Source of the DNA: Gymnothorax reevesii
Taxonomy: Eukaryota > Chordata > Actinopteri > Anguilliformes > Muraenidae
Reading direction: 5' to 3'
NCBI GenBank assembly: GCA_029721435.1
Contig: CM056574.1
Coordinates: forward strand, 73,389,501 to 73,453,500
Length of the DNA: 64,000 nt
Made by a program: the position numbers and the translations under genes
Notes under the pieces: generated by a model
Told to the model about the DNA's origin: nothing
Database searches by the model: none
What the model saw: only the letters and a program-made list of their open reading frames with translations
In this document: positions 27,110 to 41,500 of the stretch, piece by piece
How the letters are laid out: each line of letters opens with the position of its first letter
Numbering within the stretch: position 1 is the stretch's first letter

Positions 27110-30100
27110 AAGCACGTATAGCCACAGTTTCAGCGCTCTAGCGCGCTTCCTTACAGAGATAAACGCATCATCACTCGAATTCAGTCAGATAGTCACAATT
27201 CACTCAAGTTTGTCACTTTCCCACTGGGTTACACACAGAAAGGACATTTCTGACAAGCAAATCTAAAAAAAAGAAAGTTTTTGAAAAAGTGCATATCTTC
27301 ACTTCAGAAGCTTATATTCACTTATAATTGGCCATACAAGCACATTGGACCAATCGATACAATATATGCAATGCACTGTGATCTGAAGCTGTTCCCTGGC
27401 CAGAAGCACGCACAGTTTCACATTCTGAGCTTAAAACCTCAAAGAAGCGTGTTTTCAGGAAAGCACGTATAGCCACAGTTTCAGCGCTCTAGCGCGCTTC
27501 CTTTCAGAGATAAACGCATAGTCACTCGAATTCAGTCATATAGTCACAATTCACTCAAGTTTTTCACTTTCCCACTGGGTTACACACAGTATGGACATTT
27601 TTGACAAGCAAAATTTTAAAAAAAAGAAAGTTTTTGAAAAAGTGCATATCTTCACTTCAGAAGCTTATATTCACTTCCAAATGGCCATACAAGCACAATG
27701 GACCAAACGATACCATATAAGCATTGCACTGTGATCTGAAGCTGTTCCCTGGCCAGAAACACGCACAGTTTCACTTTCTGAGCTTAAAACCTCAATGAAG
27801 CGTGTCTTCAGGAAAGCACGTATAGCCACAGTTTCAGCGCTCTAGCGCGCTTCCTTTCAGAGATAAACGCATAATCACTCGAATTCAGTCATATAGTCAC
27901 AATTCACTCAAGTTTTTCACTTTCCCACTGGGTTACACACAGAATGGACATTTTTGACAAGCAAAATTTAAAAAAAAAAGAAAGTTTTTGAAAAAGTGCA
28001 TATCTTCACTTCAGAAGCTTATATTCACTTCCAAATGGCCATACAAGCACAATGGACCAAACGATACCATATAAGCATTGCACTGTGATCTGAAGCTGTT
28101 CCCTGGCCAGAAACACGCACAGTTTCACTTTCTGAGCTTAAAACCTCAAAGAAGCGTGTTTCCATGAAAGTGCGTATAGCCACAGTTTCAGCGCTCTAGC
28201 GCGCTTCCTGACAGAGATACGAGCATATTCACTCCAATTCAGTAATAAAGTAACAATTCACTGAAGTTGTTCACTTTCCCACTGAGTAACACACAGAATG
28301 GACATTTCTGACAAGCAAATCTAAAAAAAAGAAAGTTTTTGAAAAAGTGCATATCTTCACTTCAGAAGCTTATATTCACTTCCAAATGGCCATAAAAGCC
28401 ATTGGACCAAACGATACCATATACGCATTGCACTGTGGTCTGAAGCTGTTCCCAGGCCAGAAACACGCTCAGATTCACGTTCTGAGCTTAAAACCTCAAA
28501 GAAGCGTGTTTCCATGAAAGTGCGTATAGCCACAGTTTCAGCGCTCTAGCTCGCTTTCTAACAGAGATAAACGCATATTCACTCCAATTCAGTCATATTG
28601 TCACAATTCACTCAAGTTTGTCACTTTCCCACTGGGTTACACACAGAATGGACATTTTTGACAAGCAAAATTAAAAAAAAGAAAGTTTTTGAAAAGTACA
28701 TATCTTCACTTCAGAAGCTTATATTCACTTAAAATTGGCCATACAAGCACATTGGACCAATCAATACAATATATGCAATGCACTGTGATCTGAAGCTGTT
28801 CCCTGGCCAGAAGCACGCACAGTTTCACATTCTGAGCTTAAAACCTCAAAGAAGCGTGTTTTCATGAAAGCACGTATAGCCACAGTTTCAGCGCTCTAGC
28901 GCGCTTCCTTACAGAGATAAACGCATCATCACTCGAATTCAGTCATATAGTCACAATTCACTCAAGTTTGTCACTTTCCCACTGGGTTACACACAGAAAG
29001 GACATTTCTGACAAGCAAATCTAAAAAAAAGAAAGTTTTTGAAAAAGTGCATATCTTCACTTCAGAAGCTTATATTCACTTATAATTGGCCATACAAGCA
29101 CATTGGACCAATCGATACAATATATGCAATGCACTGTGATCTGAAGCTGTTCCCTGGCCAGAAGCACGCACAGTTTCACATTCTGAGCTTAAAACCTCAA
29201 AGAAGCGTGTTTTCAGGAAAGCACGTATAGCCACAGTTTCAGCGCTCTAGCGCGCTTCCTTTCAGAGATAAACGCATAGTCACTCGAATTCAGTCATATA
29301 GTCACAATTCACTCAAGTTTTTCACTTTCCCACTGGGTTACACACAGAATGGACATTTTTGACAAGCAAAATTTTAAAAAAAAGAAAGTTTTTGAAAAAG
29401 TGCATATCTTCACTTCAGAAGCTTATATTCACTTCCAAATGGCCATACAAGCACAATGGACCAAACGATACCATATAAGCATTGCACTGTGATCTGAAGC
29501 TGTTCCCTGGCCAGAAACACGCACAGTTTCACTTTCTGAGCTTAAAACCTCAAAGAAGCGTGTTTCCATGAAAGTGCGTATAGCCACAGTTTCAGCGCTC
29601 TAGCGCGCTTCCTGACAGAGATACGAGCATATTCACTCCAATTCAGTAATAAAGTCACAATTCACTGATGTTGTTCACTTTCCCACTGAGTAACACACAG
29701 AATGGACATTTCTGACAAGCAAATCTAAAAAAAGAAAGTTTTTGAAAAAGTGCATATCTTCACTTCAGAAGCTTATATTCACTTCCAAATGGCCATAAAA
29801 GCCATTGGACCAAACGATACCATATACGCATTGCACTGTGATCTGAAGCTGTTCCCAGGCCAGAAACACGCTCAGATTCACGTTCTGAGCTTAAAACCTC
29901 AATGAAGCGTGTTTTCAGGAAAGCACGTATAGCCACAGTTTCAGCGCTCTAGCGCGCTTCCTTTCAGAGAAAAACGCATAATCACTCCAATTCAGTCATA
30001 TAGTCACAATTCACTCAAGTTTTTCACTTTCCCACTGGGTTACACACAGAATGGACATTTCTGACAAGCAAATCTAAAAAAAAGAAAGTTTTTGAAAAAG

Positions 30101-33100
30101 TACATATCTTCACTTCAGAAGCTTATATTCACTTAAAATTGGCCATACAAGCACATTGGACCAATCGATACAATATATGCAATGCACTGTGATCTGAAGC
30201 TGTTCCCAGGCCAGAAACACGCTCAGATTCACGTTCTGAGCTTAAAACCTCAAAGAAGCGTGTTTTCATGAAAGCACGTATAGCCACAGTTTCAGCGCTC
30301 TAGCGCGCTTCCTGACAGAGATAAACGCATCATCACTCCAAGTCAGTCATATAGTCACAATTCACTCAAGTTTGTCACTTTCCCACTGGGTTACACACAG
30401 AAAGGACATTTCTGACAAGCAAATCTAAAAAAAAGAAAGTTTTTGAAAAAGTGCATATCTTCACTTCAGAAGCTTATATTCACTTATAATTGGCCATACA
30501 AGCACATTGGACCAATCGATACAATATATGCAATGCACTGTGATCTGAAGCTGTTCCCTGGCCAGAAGCACGCACAGTTTCACATTCTGAGCTTAAAACC
30601 TCAAAGAAGCGTGTTTTCATGAAAGCACGTATAGCCACAGTTTCAGCGCTCTAGCGCGCTTCCTTACAGAGATAAACGCATCATCACTCGAATTCAGTTA
30701 TATAGTCACAATTCACTCAAGTTTGTCACTTTCCCACTGGGTTACACACAGAAAGGACATTTTTGACAAGCAAAATTAAAAAAAAAGAAAGTTTTTGAAA
30801 AAGTGCATATCTTCACTTCAGAAGCTTCTATTCACTTCCAAATGGCCATACAAGCACATTGGAACAAACGATACAATATATGCATTGCACTGTGATCTGA
30901 AGCTGTTGCCAGGCCAGAAACTCGCTCAGATTCACGTTCTGAGCTTAAAACCTCAAAGAAGCGTGTTTTCATGAAAGCACGTATAGCCACAGTTTCAGCG
31001 TTCTAGCTCGCTTCCTGACAGAGATAAACGCATAATCACTCGAATTCAGTCATATAGTCACAATTCACTCAAGTTTTTCACTTTCCCACTGGGTTACACA
31101 CAGAATGGACATTTTTGACAAGCAAAATTAAATAAAAAAGTTTTGAAAAAGTGCATATCTTCACTTCAGAAGCTTCTATTCACTTCCAAATGGCCATACA
31201 AGCACATTGGAACAAACGATACAATATATGCATTGCACTGTGATCTGAAGCTGTTGCCAGGCCGGAAACACGCTCAGATTCACTTTCTGAGCTTAAAACC
31301 TCAAAGAAGCATGTTTTCATGAAAGTGCGTATAGCCACAGTTTCAGCGCTCTAGCTTGCTTTCTTACAGAGATAAACGCATATTCACTCCAATTCAGTCA
31401 TATTGTCACAATTCACTCAAGTTTGTCACTTTCTCACTAAGTTACACACAGAAAGGACATTTTTGACAAGCAAAACTAAAAAAAAGAAAGTTTTTGAAAA
31501 GGACATATCTTCACTTCAGAAGCTTATATTCACTTAAAATTGGCCATACAAGCACATTGGACCAATCGATACAATATATGCAATGCACTGTGATCTGAAG
31601 CTGTTCCCTGGCCAGAAGCACGCACAGTTTCACATTCTGAGCTTAAAACCTCAAAGAAGCGTGTTTTCATGAAAGCACGTATAGCCACAGTTTCAGCGCT
31701 CTAGCGCGCTTCCTTACAGAGATAAACGCATCATCACTCGAATTCAGTCATATAGTCACAATTCACTCAAGTTTGTCACTTTCCCACTGGGTTACACACA
31801 GAAAGGACATTTTTGACAAGCAAAATTAAAAAAAAAGAAAGTTTTTGAAAAAGTGCATATCTTCACTTCAGAAGCTTCTATTCACTTCCAAATGGCCATA
31901 CAAGCACATTGTCCAATCGATACAATATATGCAATGCACTGTGATCTGAAGCTGTTCCCTGGCCAGAAGCACGCACAGTTTCACATTCTGAGCTTAAAAC
32001 CTCAAAGAAGCGTGTTTTCATGAAAGTGCGTGTAGCCACAGTTTCAGCGCTCTAGCTCGCTTTCTTACAGAGATAAACGCATCATCACTCGAATTCAGTC
32101 ATATAGTCACAATTCACTCAAGTTTGTCACTTTCCCACTGGGTTACACACAGAAAGGACATTTTTGACAAGCAAAATTAAAAAAAAGAAAGTTTTTGAAA
32201 AAGTGCATATCTTCACTTCAGAAGCTTATATTCACTTATAATTGGCCATACAAGCACATTGGAGCAATCGATACAATATATGCAATGCACTGTGATCTGA
32301 AGCTGTTCCCTGGCCAGAAGCACGCACAGTTTCACATTCTGAGCTTAAAACCTCAAAGAAGCGTGTTTTCAGGAAAGCACGTATAGCCACAGTTTCAGCG
32401 CTCTAGCGCGCTTCCTTTCAGAGATAAACGCATAGTCACTCGAATTCAGTCATATAGTCACAATTCACTCAAGTTTTTCACTTTCCCACTGGGTTACACA
32501 CAGAATGGACATTTTTGACAAGCAAAATTAAATAAAAAAGTTTTTGAAAAAGTGCATATCTTCACTTCAGAAGCTTCTATTCACTTCCAAATGGCCATAC
32601 AAGCACATTGGAACAAACGATACAATATATGCATTGCACTATGATCTGAAGCTGTTGCCAGGCCGAAAACACGCTCAGATTCACTTTCTGAGCTTAAAAC
32701 CTCAAAGAAGCATGTTTTCATGAAAGTGCGTATAGCCACAGTTTCAGCGCTCTAGCTCGCTTTCTGACAGAGATAAACGCATATTCACTCCAATTCAGTC
32801 ATATAGTCACAATTCACTCAAGTTTTTCACTTTCCCACTGGGTTACACACAGAATGGACATTTCTGACAAGCAAATCTAAAAAAAAGAAAGTTTTTGAAA
32901 AAGTGCATATCTTCACTTCAGCAGCTTATATTCACTTCCAAATGGCCATAAAAGCCATTGGACCAAACGATACCATATACGCATTGCACTGTGATCTGAA
33001 GCTGTTCCCAGGCCAGAAACACGCTCAGATTCACGTTCTGAGCTTAAAACCTCAAAGAAGCGTGTTTTCAGGAAAGCACGTATAGCCACAGTTTCAGCGC

Positions 33101-36097
33101 TCTAGCGCGCTTCCTTTCAGAGAAAAACGCATAATCACTCCAATTCAGTCATATAGTCACAATTCACTCAAGTTTTTCACTTTCCCACTGGGTTACACAC
33201 AGAATGGACATTTTTGACAAGCAAAATTTAAAAAAAAAGAAAGTTTTTGAAAAAGTACATATCTTCACTTCAGAAGCTTATATTCATTAAAATTGGCCAT
33301 ACAAGCAAATTGGACCAATCGATACAATATATGCAATGCACTGTGATCTGAAGCTGTTCCCAGGCCAGAAACACGCTCAGATTCACGTTCTGAGCTTAAA
33401 ACCTCAAAGAAGCGTGTTTTCATGAAAGCACGTATAGCCACAGTTTCAGCGCTCTAGCGCGCTTCCTGACAGAGATAAACGCATCATCACTCGAATTCAG
33501 TCATATAGTCACAATTCACTCAAGTTTGTCACTTTCCCACTGGGTTACACACAGAAAGGACATTTCTGACAAGCAAATCTAAAAAAAAGAAAGTTTTTGA
33601 AAAAGTGCATATCTTCACTTCAGAAGCTTATATTCACTTATAATTGGCCATACAAGCACATTGGACCAATCGATACAATATATGCAATGCACTGTGATCT
33701 GAAGCTGTTCCCTGGCCAGAAGCACGCACAGTTTCACATTCTGAGCTTAAAACCTCAAAGAAGCGTGTTTTCATGAAAGCACGTATAGCCACAGTTTCAG
33801 CGCTCTAGCGCGCTTCCTTACAGAGATAAACGCATCATCACTCGAATTCAGTTATATAGTCACAATTCACTCAAGTTTGTCACTTTCCCACTGGGTTACA
33901 CACAGAAAGGACATTTTTGACAAGCAAAATTAAAAAAAAAGAAAGTTTTTGAAAAAGTGCATATCTTCACTTCAGAAGCTTCTATTCACTTCCAAATGGC
34001 CATACAAGCACATTGGAACAAACGATACAATATATGCATTGCACTGTGATCTGAAGCTGTTGCCAGGCCAGAAACTCGCTCAGATTCACGTTCTGAGCTT
34101 AAAACCTCAAAGAAGCGTGTTTTCATGAAAGCACGTATAGCCACAGTTTCAGCGCTCTAGCGCGCTTCCTGACAGAGATAAACGCATAATCACTCGAATT
34201 CAGTCATATAGTCACAATTCACTCAAGGTTTTCACTTTCCCACTGGGTTACACACAGAATGGACATTTTTGACAAGCAAAATTAAATAAAAAAGTTTTTG
34301 AAAAAGTGCATATCTTCACTTCAGAAGCTTCTATTCACTTCCAAATGGCCATACAAGCACATTGGAACAAACGATACAATATATGCATTGCACTGTGATC
34401 TGAAGCTGTTGCCAGGCCGGAAACACGCTCAGATTCACTTTCTGAGCTTAAAACCTCAAAGAAGCATGTTTTCATGAAAGTGCGTATAGCCACAGTTTCA
34501 GCGCTCTAGCTCGCTTTCTTACAGAGATAAACGCATATTCAGTCCAATTCAGTCATATTGTCACAATTCACTCAAGTTTGTCACTTTCTCACTAAGTTCC
34601 ACACAGAAAGGACATTTTTGACAAGCAAAACTAAAAAAAAGAAAGTTTTTGAAAAGGACATATCTTCACTTCAGAAGCTTATATTCACTTAAAATTGGCC
34701 ATACAAGCACATTGGACCAATCGATACAATATATGCAATGCACTGTGATCTGAAGCTGTTCCCTGGCCAGAAGCACGCACAGTTTCACATTCTGAGCTTA
34801 AAACCTCAAAGAAGCGTGTTTTCATGAAAGCACGTATAGCCACAGTTTCAGCGCTCTAGCGCGCTTCCTTACAGAGATAAACGCATCATCACTCGAATTC
34901 AGTCATATAGTCACAATTCACTCAAGTTTGTCACTTTCCCACTGGGTTACACACAGAAAGGACATTTTTGACAAGCAAAATTAAAAAAAAAGAAAGTTTT
35001 TGAAAAAGTGCATATCTTCACTTCAGAAGCTTCTATTCACTTCCAAATGGCCATACAAGCACATTGGACCAATCGATACAATATATGCAATGCACTGTGA
35101 TCTGAAGCTGTTCCCTGGCCAGAAGCACGCACAGTTTCACATTCTGAGCTTAAAACCTCAAAGAAGCGTGTTTTCATGAAAGCCCGTATAGCCACAGTTT
35201 CAGCGCTCTAGCGCGCTTCCTTACAGAGATAAACGCATCATCACTCGAATTCAGTCATATAGTCACAATTCACTCAAGTTTGTCACTTTCCCACTGGGTT
35301 ACACACAGAAAGGACATTTTTGACAAGCAAAATTAAAAAAAAAGAAAGTTTTTGAAAAAGTGCATATCTTCACTTCAGAAGCTTCTATTCACTTCCAAAT
35401 GGCCATACAAGCACATTGGAACAAACGATACAATATATGCATTGCACTGTGATCTGAAGCTGTTGCCAGGCCAGAAACACGCTCAGATTCACGTTCTGAG
35501 CTTAAAACCTCAAAGAAGCGTGTTTTCATGAAAGCACGTATAGCCACAGTTTCAGCGCTCTAGCGCGCTTCCTTTCAGAGATAAACGCATAATCACTCGA
35601 ATTCAGTCATATAGTCACAATTCACTCAAGTTTTTCACTTTCCCACTAGGTTACACACAGAATGGACATTTTTGACAAGCAAAATTAAATAAAAAAGAAA
35701 GTTTTTGAAAAAGTGCATATCTTCACTTCAGAAGCTTCTATTCACTTCCAAATGGCCATACAAGCACATTGGACCAATCGATACAATATATGCAATGCAC
35801 TGTGATCTGAAGCTGTTCCCTGGCCAGAAGCACGCACAGTTTCACATTCTGAGCTTAAAACCTCAAAGAAGCGTGTTTTCATGAAAGCACGTATAGCCAC
35901 AGTTTCAGCGCTCTAGCGCGCTTCCTTACAGAGATAAACGCATAATCACTCGAATTCAGTCATATAGTCACAATTCACTCAAGTTTGTCACTTTCCCACT
36001 GGGTTACACACAGAATGGACATTTTTGACAAGCAAAATTTAAAAAAAAGAAAGTTTTTGAAAAAGTGCATATCTTCACTTCAGAAGCTTATATTCAC
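27057..36097. repeat. 9127-bp higher-order repeat, unit 2
   Basis: Second tandem copy of the 26-monomer unit. It carries a few private changes: AATGAAGC at about 29900 where unit 1 has AAAGAAGC, one T fewer in the oligo-T run at 31140, GACAAGC rather than GATAAGC at about 31466, ATTGGAGCAATC rather than ATTGAAGCAATC at about 32260, and CAAGCAAATTGG at about 33303. Around 27841-27890 a whole cluster of differences (TCTAGCGCGC and ATAAACGC in place of TCTTGCGCGC and ATACGAGC) looks like a patch copied from another monomer. Confidence 0.85.
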
Positions 36098-38010
36098 TTC
36101 CAAATGGCCGTACAAGCACAATGGACCAAACGATACCATATAAGCATTGCACTGTGATCTGAAGCTGTTCCCTGGCCAGAAACACGCACAGTTTCACTTC
36201 CTGAGCTTAAAACCTCAAAGAAGCGTGTTTCCATGAAAGTGCGTATAGCCACAGTTTCAGCGCTCTAAGCGCGCTTCCTTACAGAGATACGAGCATATTC
36301 ACTCCAATTCAGTAATAAAGTCACAATTCACTGAAGTTGTTCACTTTCCCACTGAGTAACACACAGAATGGACATTTCTGACAAGCAAATCTAAAAAAAA
36401 GAAAGTTTTTGAAAAAGTGCATATCTTCACTTCAGCAGCTTATATTCACTTCCAAATGGCCATAAAAGCCATTGGACCAAACGATACCATATACGCATTG
36501 CACTGTGATCTGACGCTGTTCCCAGGCCAGAAACACGCTCAGATTCACGTTCTGAGCTTAAAACCTCAAAGAAGCGTGTTTCCATGAAAGTGCGTATAGC
36601 CACAGTTTCAGCGCTCTAGCTCGCTTTCTTACAGAGATAAACGCATCATCACTCGAATTCAGTCATATAGTCACAATTCACTCAAGTTTGTCACTTTCCC
36701 ACTGGGTTACACACAGAAAGGACATTTTTGACAAGCAAAATTAAAAAAAAAGAAAGTTTTTGAAAAAGTGCATATCTTCACTTCAGAAGCTTCTATTCAC
36801 TTCCAAATGGCCATACAAGCACATTGGACCAATCGATACAATATATGCAATGCACTGTGATCTGAAGCTGTTCCCTGGCCAGAAGCACGCACAGTTTCAC
36901 ATTCTGAGCTTAAAACCTCAAAGAAGCGTGTTTTCATGAAAGCACGTATAGCCACAGTTTCAGCGCTCTAGCGCGCTTCCTTACAGAGATAAACGCATCA
37001 TCACTCGAATTCAGTCATATAGTCACAATTCACTCAAGTTTGTCACTTTCCCACTGGGTTACACACAGAAAGGACATTTTTGACAAGCAAAATTAAAAAA
37101 AAAGAAAGTTTTTGAAAAAGTGCATATCTTCACTTCAGAAGCTTCTATTCACTTCCAAATGGCCATACAAGCACATTGGAACAAACGATACAATATATGC
37201 ATTGCACTGTGATCTGAAGCTGTTGCCAGGCCAGAAACACGCTCAGATTCACGTTCTGAGCTTAAAACCTCAAAGAAGCGTGTTTTCATGAAAGCACGTA
37301 TAGCCACAGTTTCAGCGCTCTAGCGCGCTTCCTTTCAGAGATAAACGCATAATCACTCGAATTCAGTCATATAGTCACAATTCACTCAAGTTTTTCACTT
37401 TCCCACTGGGTTACACACAGAATGGACATTTTTGACAAGCAAAATTAAATAAAAAAGAAAGTTTTTGAAAAAGTGCATATCTTCACTTCAGAAGCTTCTA
37501 TTCACTTCCAAATGGCCATACAAGCACATTGGACCAATCGATACAATATATGCAATGCACTGTGATCTGAAGCTGTTCCCTGGCCAGAAGCACGCACAGT
37601 TTCACATTCTGAGCTTAAAACCTCAAAGAAGCGTGTTTTCATGAAAGCACGTATAGCCACAGTTTCAGCGCTCTAGCGCGCTTCCTTACAGAGATAAACG
37701 CATAATCACTCGAATTCAGTCATATAGTCACAATTCACTCAAGTTTTTCACTTTCCCACTGGGTTACACACAGAATGGAGATTTTTGACAAGCAAAATTT
37801 AAAAAAAAGAAAGTTTTTGAAAAAGTGCATATCTTCACTTCAGAAGCTTATATTCACTTCCAAATGGCCGTACAAGCACAATGGACCAAACGATACCATA
37901 TAAGCATTGCACTGTGATCTGAAGCTGTTCCCTGGCCAGAAACACGCACAGTTTCACTTCCTGAGCTTAAAACCTCAAAGAAGCGTGTTTCCATGAAAGT
38001 GCGTATAGCC
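34980..38010. repeat. Five-monomer duplication, offset about 1760 bp
   Basis: The stretch around 35.0-36.25 kb is repeated at about 36.75-38.0 kb. Shared rare variants are CAAATGGCCGTAC at 36101 and 37861, and GTTTCACTTCCTGAGC at 36191 and 37951, both exactly 1760 bp apart. The copies differ at a few sites, for example GAAAGCCCG against GAAAGCACG near 35175/36935, ACTAGGTTACAC against ACTGGGTTACAC, and a private GAATGGAGATT in the second copy near 37775. Edges are approximate. Confidence 0.72.
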
Positions 38011-38589
38011 ACAGTTTCAGCGCTCTAGCTCGCTTTCTTACAGAGATAAACGCATATTCACTCCAATTCAGTCATATTGTCACAATTCACTCAAGTTTGT
38101 CACTTTCCCACTGGGTTACACACAGAATGGACATTTTTGACAAGCAAAATTAAAAAAAAGAAAGTTTTTGAAAAGTACATATCTTCACTTCAGAAGCTTA
38201 TATTCACTTAAAATTGGCCATACAAGCACATTGGACCAATCGATACAATATATGCAATGCACTGTGATCTGAAGCTGTTCCCTGGCCAGAAGCACGCACA
38301 GTTTCACATTCTGAGCTTAAAACCTCAAAGAAGCGTGTTTTCATGAAAGCACGTATAGCCACAGTTTCAGCGCTCTAGCGCGCTTCCTTACAGAGATAAA
38401 CGCATCATCACTCGAATTCAGTCATATAGTCACAATTCACTCAAGTTTGTCACTTTCACACTGGGTTACACACAGAAAGGACATTTCTGACAAGCAAAAT
38501 TAAAAAAAAAGAAAGTTTTTGAAAAAGTGCATATCTTCACTTCAGAAGCTTCTATTCACTTCCAAATGGCCATACAAGCACATTGGAAC

Positions 38590-41500
38590 AAACGATACAA
38601 TATATGCATTGCACTGTGATCTGAAGCTGTTGCCAGGCCAGAAACACGCTCAGATTCACGTTCTGAGCTTAAAACCTCAAAGAAGCGTGTTTTCATGAAA
38701 GCACGTATAACCACAGTTTCAGCGCTCTAGCGCGCTTCCTTATAGAGATAAACGCATAATCACTCGAATTCAGTCATATAGTCACAATTCACTCAAGTTT
38801 TTCACTTTCCCACTGGGTTACACACAGAATGGACATTTTTGACAAGCAAAATTTAAAAAAAAGAAAGTTTTTGAAAAAGTGCATATCTTCACTTCAGAAG
38901 CTTATATTCACTTCCAAATGGCCAAACAAGCACATTGGAACAAACGATACAATATATGCAATGCACTGTAATCTGAAGCTGTTCCCTGGCCAGAAGCACT
39001 CACAGTTTCACTTTCTGAGCTTAAAACCTCAAAGAAGCGTGTTTCCATGAAAGTCCGTATAGCCACAGTTTCAGCGCTCTTGCGCGCTTCCTTACAGAGA
39101 TACGAGCATATTCACTCCAATTCAGTAATATAGTCACAATTCACTGAAGTTGTTCACTTTCCCACTGAGTAACACACAGAATGGACATTTCTGACAAGCA
39201 AATCTAAAAAAAAGAAAGTTTTTGAAAAAGTGCATATCTTCACTATATTCACTTAAAATTGGCCATACAAGCACATTGGACCAATCGATACAATATATGC
39301 AATGCACTGTGATCTGAAGCTGTTCCCTGGCCAGAAGCACGCACAGTTTCACATTCTGAGCTTAAAACCTCAAAGAAGCGTGTTTTCAGGAAAGCACGTA
39401 TAGCCACAGTTTCAGCGCTCTAGCGCGTTTCCTTTCAGAGATAAACGCATAGTCACTCGAATTCAGTCATATAGTCACAATTCACTCAAGTTTTTCACTT
39501 TCCCACTGGGTTACACACAGAATGGACATTTTTGACAAGCAAAATTTAAAAAAAAAGAAAGTTTTTGAAAAAGTGCATATCTTCACTTCAGAAGCTTATA
39601 TTCACTTCCAAATGGCCATACAAGCACAATGGACCAAACGATACCATATACGCATTGCACTGTGATCTGAAGCTGTTCCCAGGCCAGAAACACGCTCAGA
39701 TTCACATTCTGAGCTTAAAACCTCAAAGAAGCGTGTTTCCATGAAAGTGCGTATAGCCACAGTTTCAGCGCTCTAGCTCGCTTTCTGACAGAGATAAACG
39801 CATATTCACTCCAATTCAGTCATATTGTCAAAATTCACTCAAGTTTTTCACTTTCCCACTGGGTTACACACAGAATGGACATTTTTGACAAGTAAAATTA
39901 AATAAAAAAGTTTTTGAAAAAGTGCATATCTTCACTTCAGAAGCTTCTATTCACTTCCAAATGGCCATACAAGCACATTGGAACAAACGATACAATATAT
40001 GCATTGCACTGTGATCTGAAGCTGTTGCCAGGCCGGAAACACGCTCAGATTCACTTTCTGAGCTTAAAACCTCAAAGAAGCATGTTTTCATGAAAGTGCG
40101 TATAGCCACAGTTTCAGCGCTCTAGCTCGCTTTCTTACAGAGATAAACGCATATTCACTCCAATTCAGTCATATTGTCACAATTCACTGAAGTTGTTCAC
40201 TTTCTCACTAAGTTACACACAGAAAGGACATTTTTGACAAGCAAAACTAAAAAAAAGAAAGTTTTTGAAAAGGACATATCTTCACTTCAGAAGCTTATAT
40301 TCACTTAAAATTGGCCATACAAGCACATTGGACCAATCGATACAATATATGCAATGCACTGTGATCTGAAGCTGTTCCCTGGCCAGAAGCACGCACAGTT
40401 TCACATTCTGAGCTTAAAACCTCAAAGAAGCGTGTTTTCATGAAAGCACGTATAGCCACAGTTTCAGCGCTCTAGCGCGCTTCCTTACAGAGATAAACGC
40501 ATCATCACTCGAATTCAGTCATATAGTCACAATTCACTCAAGTTTGTCACTTTCCCACTGGGTTACACACAGAAAGGACATTTTTGACAAGCAAAATTAA
40601 AAAAAAGAAAGTTTTTGAAAAAGTGCATATCTTCACTTCAGAAGCTTCTATTCACTTCCAAATGGCCATACAAGCACATTGGACCAATCGATACAATTTA
40701 TGCAATGCACTGTGATCTGAAGCTGTTCCCTGGCCAGAAGCACGCACAGTTTCACATTCTGAGCTTAAAACCTCAAAGAAGCGTGTTTTCATGAAAGCAC
40801 GTATAGCCACAGTTTCAGCGCTCTAGCGCGCTTCCTTACAGAGATAAACGCATCATCACTCGAATTCAGTCATATAGTCACAATTCACTCAAGTTTGTCA
40901 CTTTCCCACTGGGTTACACACAGAAAGGACATTTTTGACAAGCAAAATTAAAAAAAAAGAAAGTTTTTGAAAAAGTGCATATCTTCACTTCAGAAGCTTC
41001 TATTCACTTCCAAATGGCCATACAAGCACATTGGAACAAACGATACAATATATGCATTGCACTGTGATCTGAAGCTGTTGCCAGGCCAGAAACACGCACA
41101 GTTTCACTTTCTGAGCTTAAAACCTCAAAGAAGCGTGTTTCCATGAAAGTGCGTATAGCCACAGTTTCAGCGCTCTAAGCGCGCTTCCTTACAGAGATAC
41201 GAGCATATTCACTCCAATTCAGTAATAAAGTCACAATTCACTGAAGTTGTTCACTTTCCCACTGAGTAAAACACAGAATGGACATTTCTGACAAGCAAAT
41301 CTAAAAAAAAGAAAGTTTTTGAAAAAGTGCATATCTTCACTTCAGCAGCTTATATTCACTTCCAAATGGCCATTAAAGCCATTGGACCAAACGATACCAT
41401 ATACGCATTGCACTGTGATCTGAAGCTGTTCCCAGGCCAGAAACACGCTCAGATTCACTTTCTGAGCTTAAAACCTCAAAGAAGCATGTTTTCATGAAAG

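Noticed and set aside
39134..39352. Minus-strand 72-codon open frame repeated at 42283, 46484, 51388 and 62487
   Set aside because: It spans the 10-bp-deletion monomer, and its repetition follows from the duplication of that monomer. No sign of coding selection or a known family.
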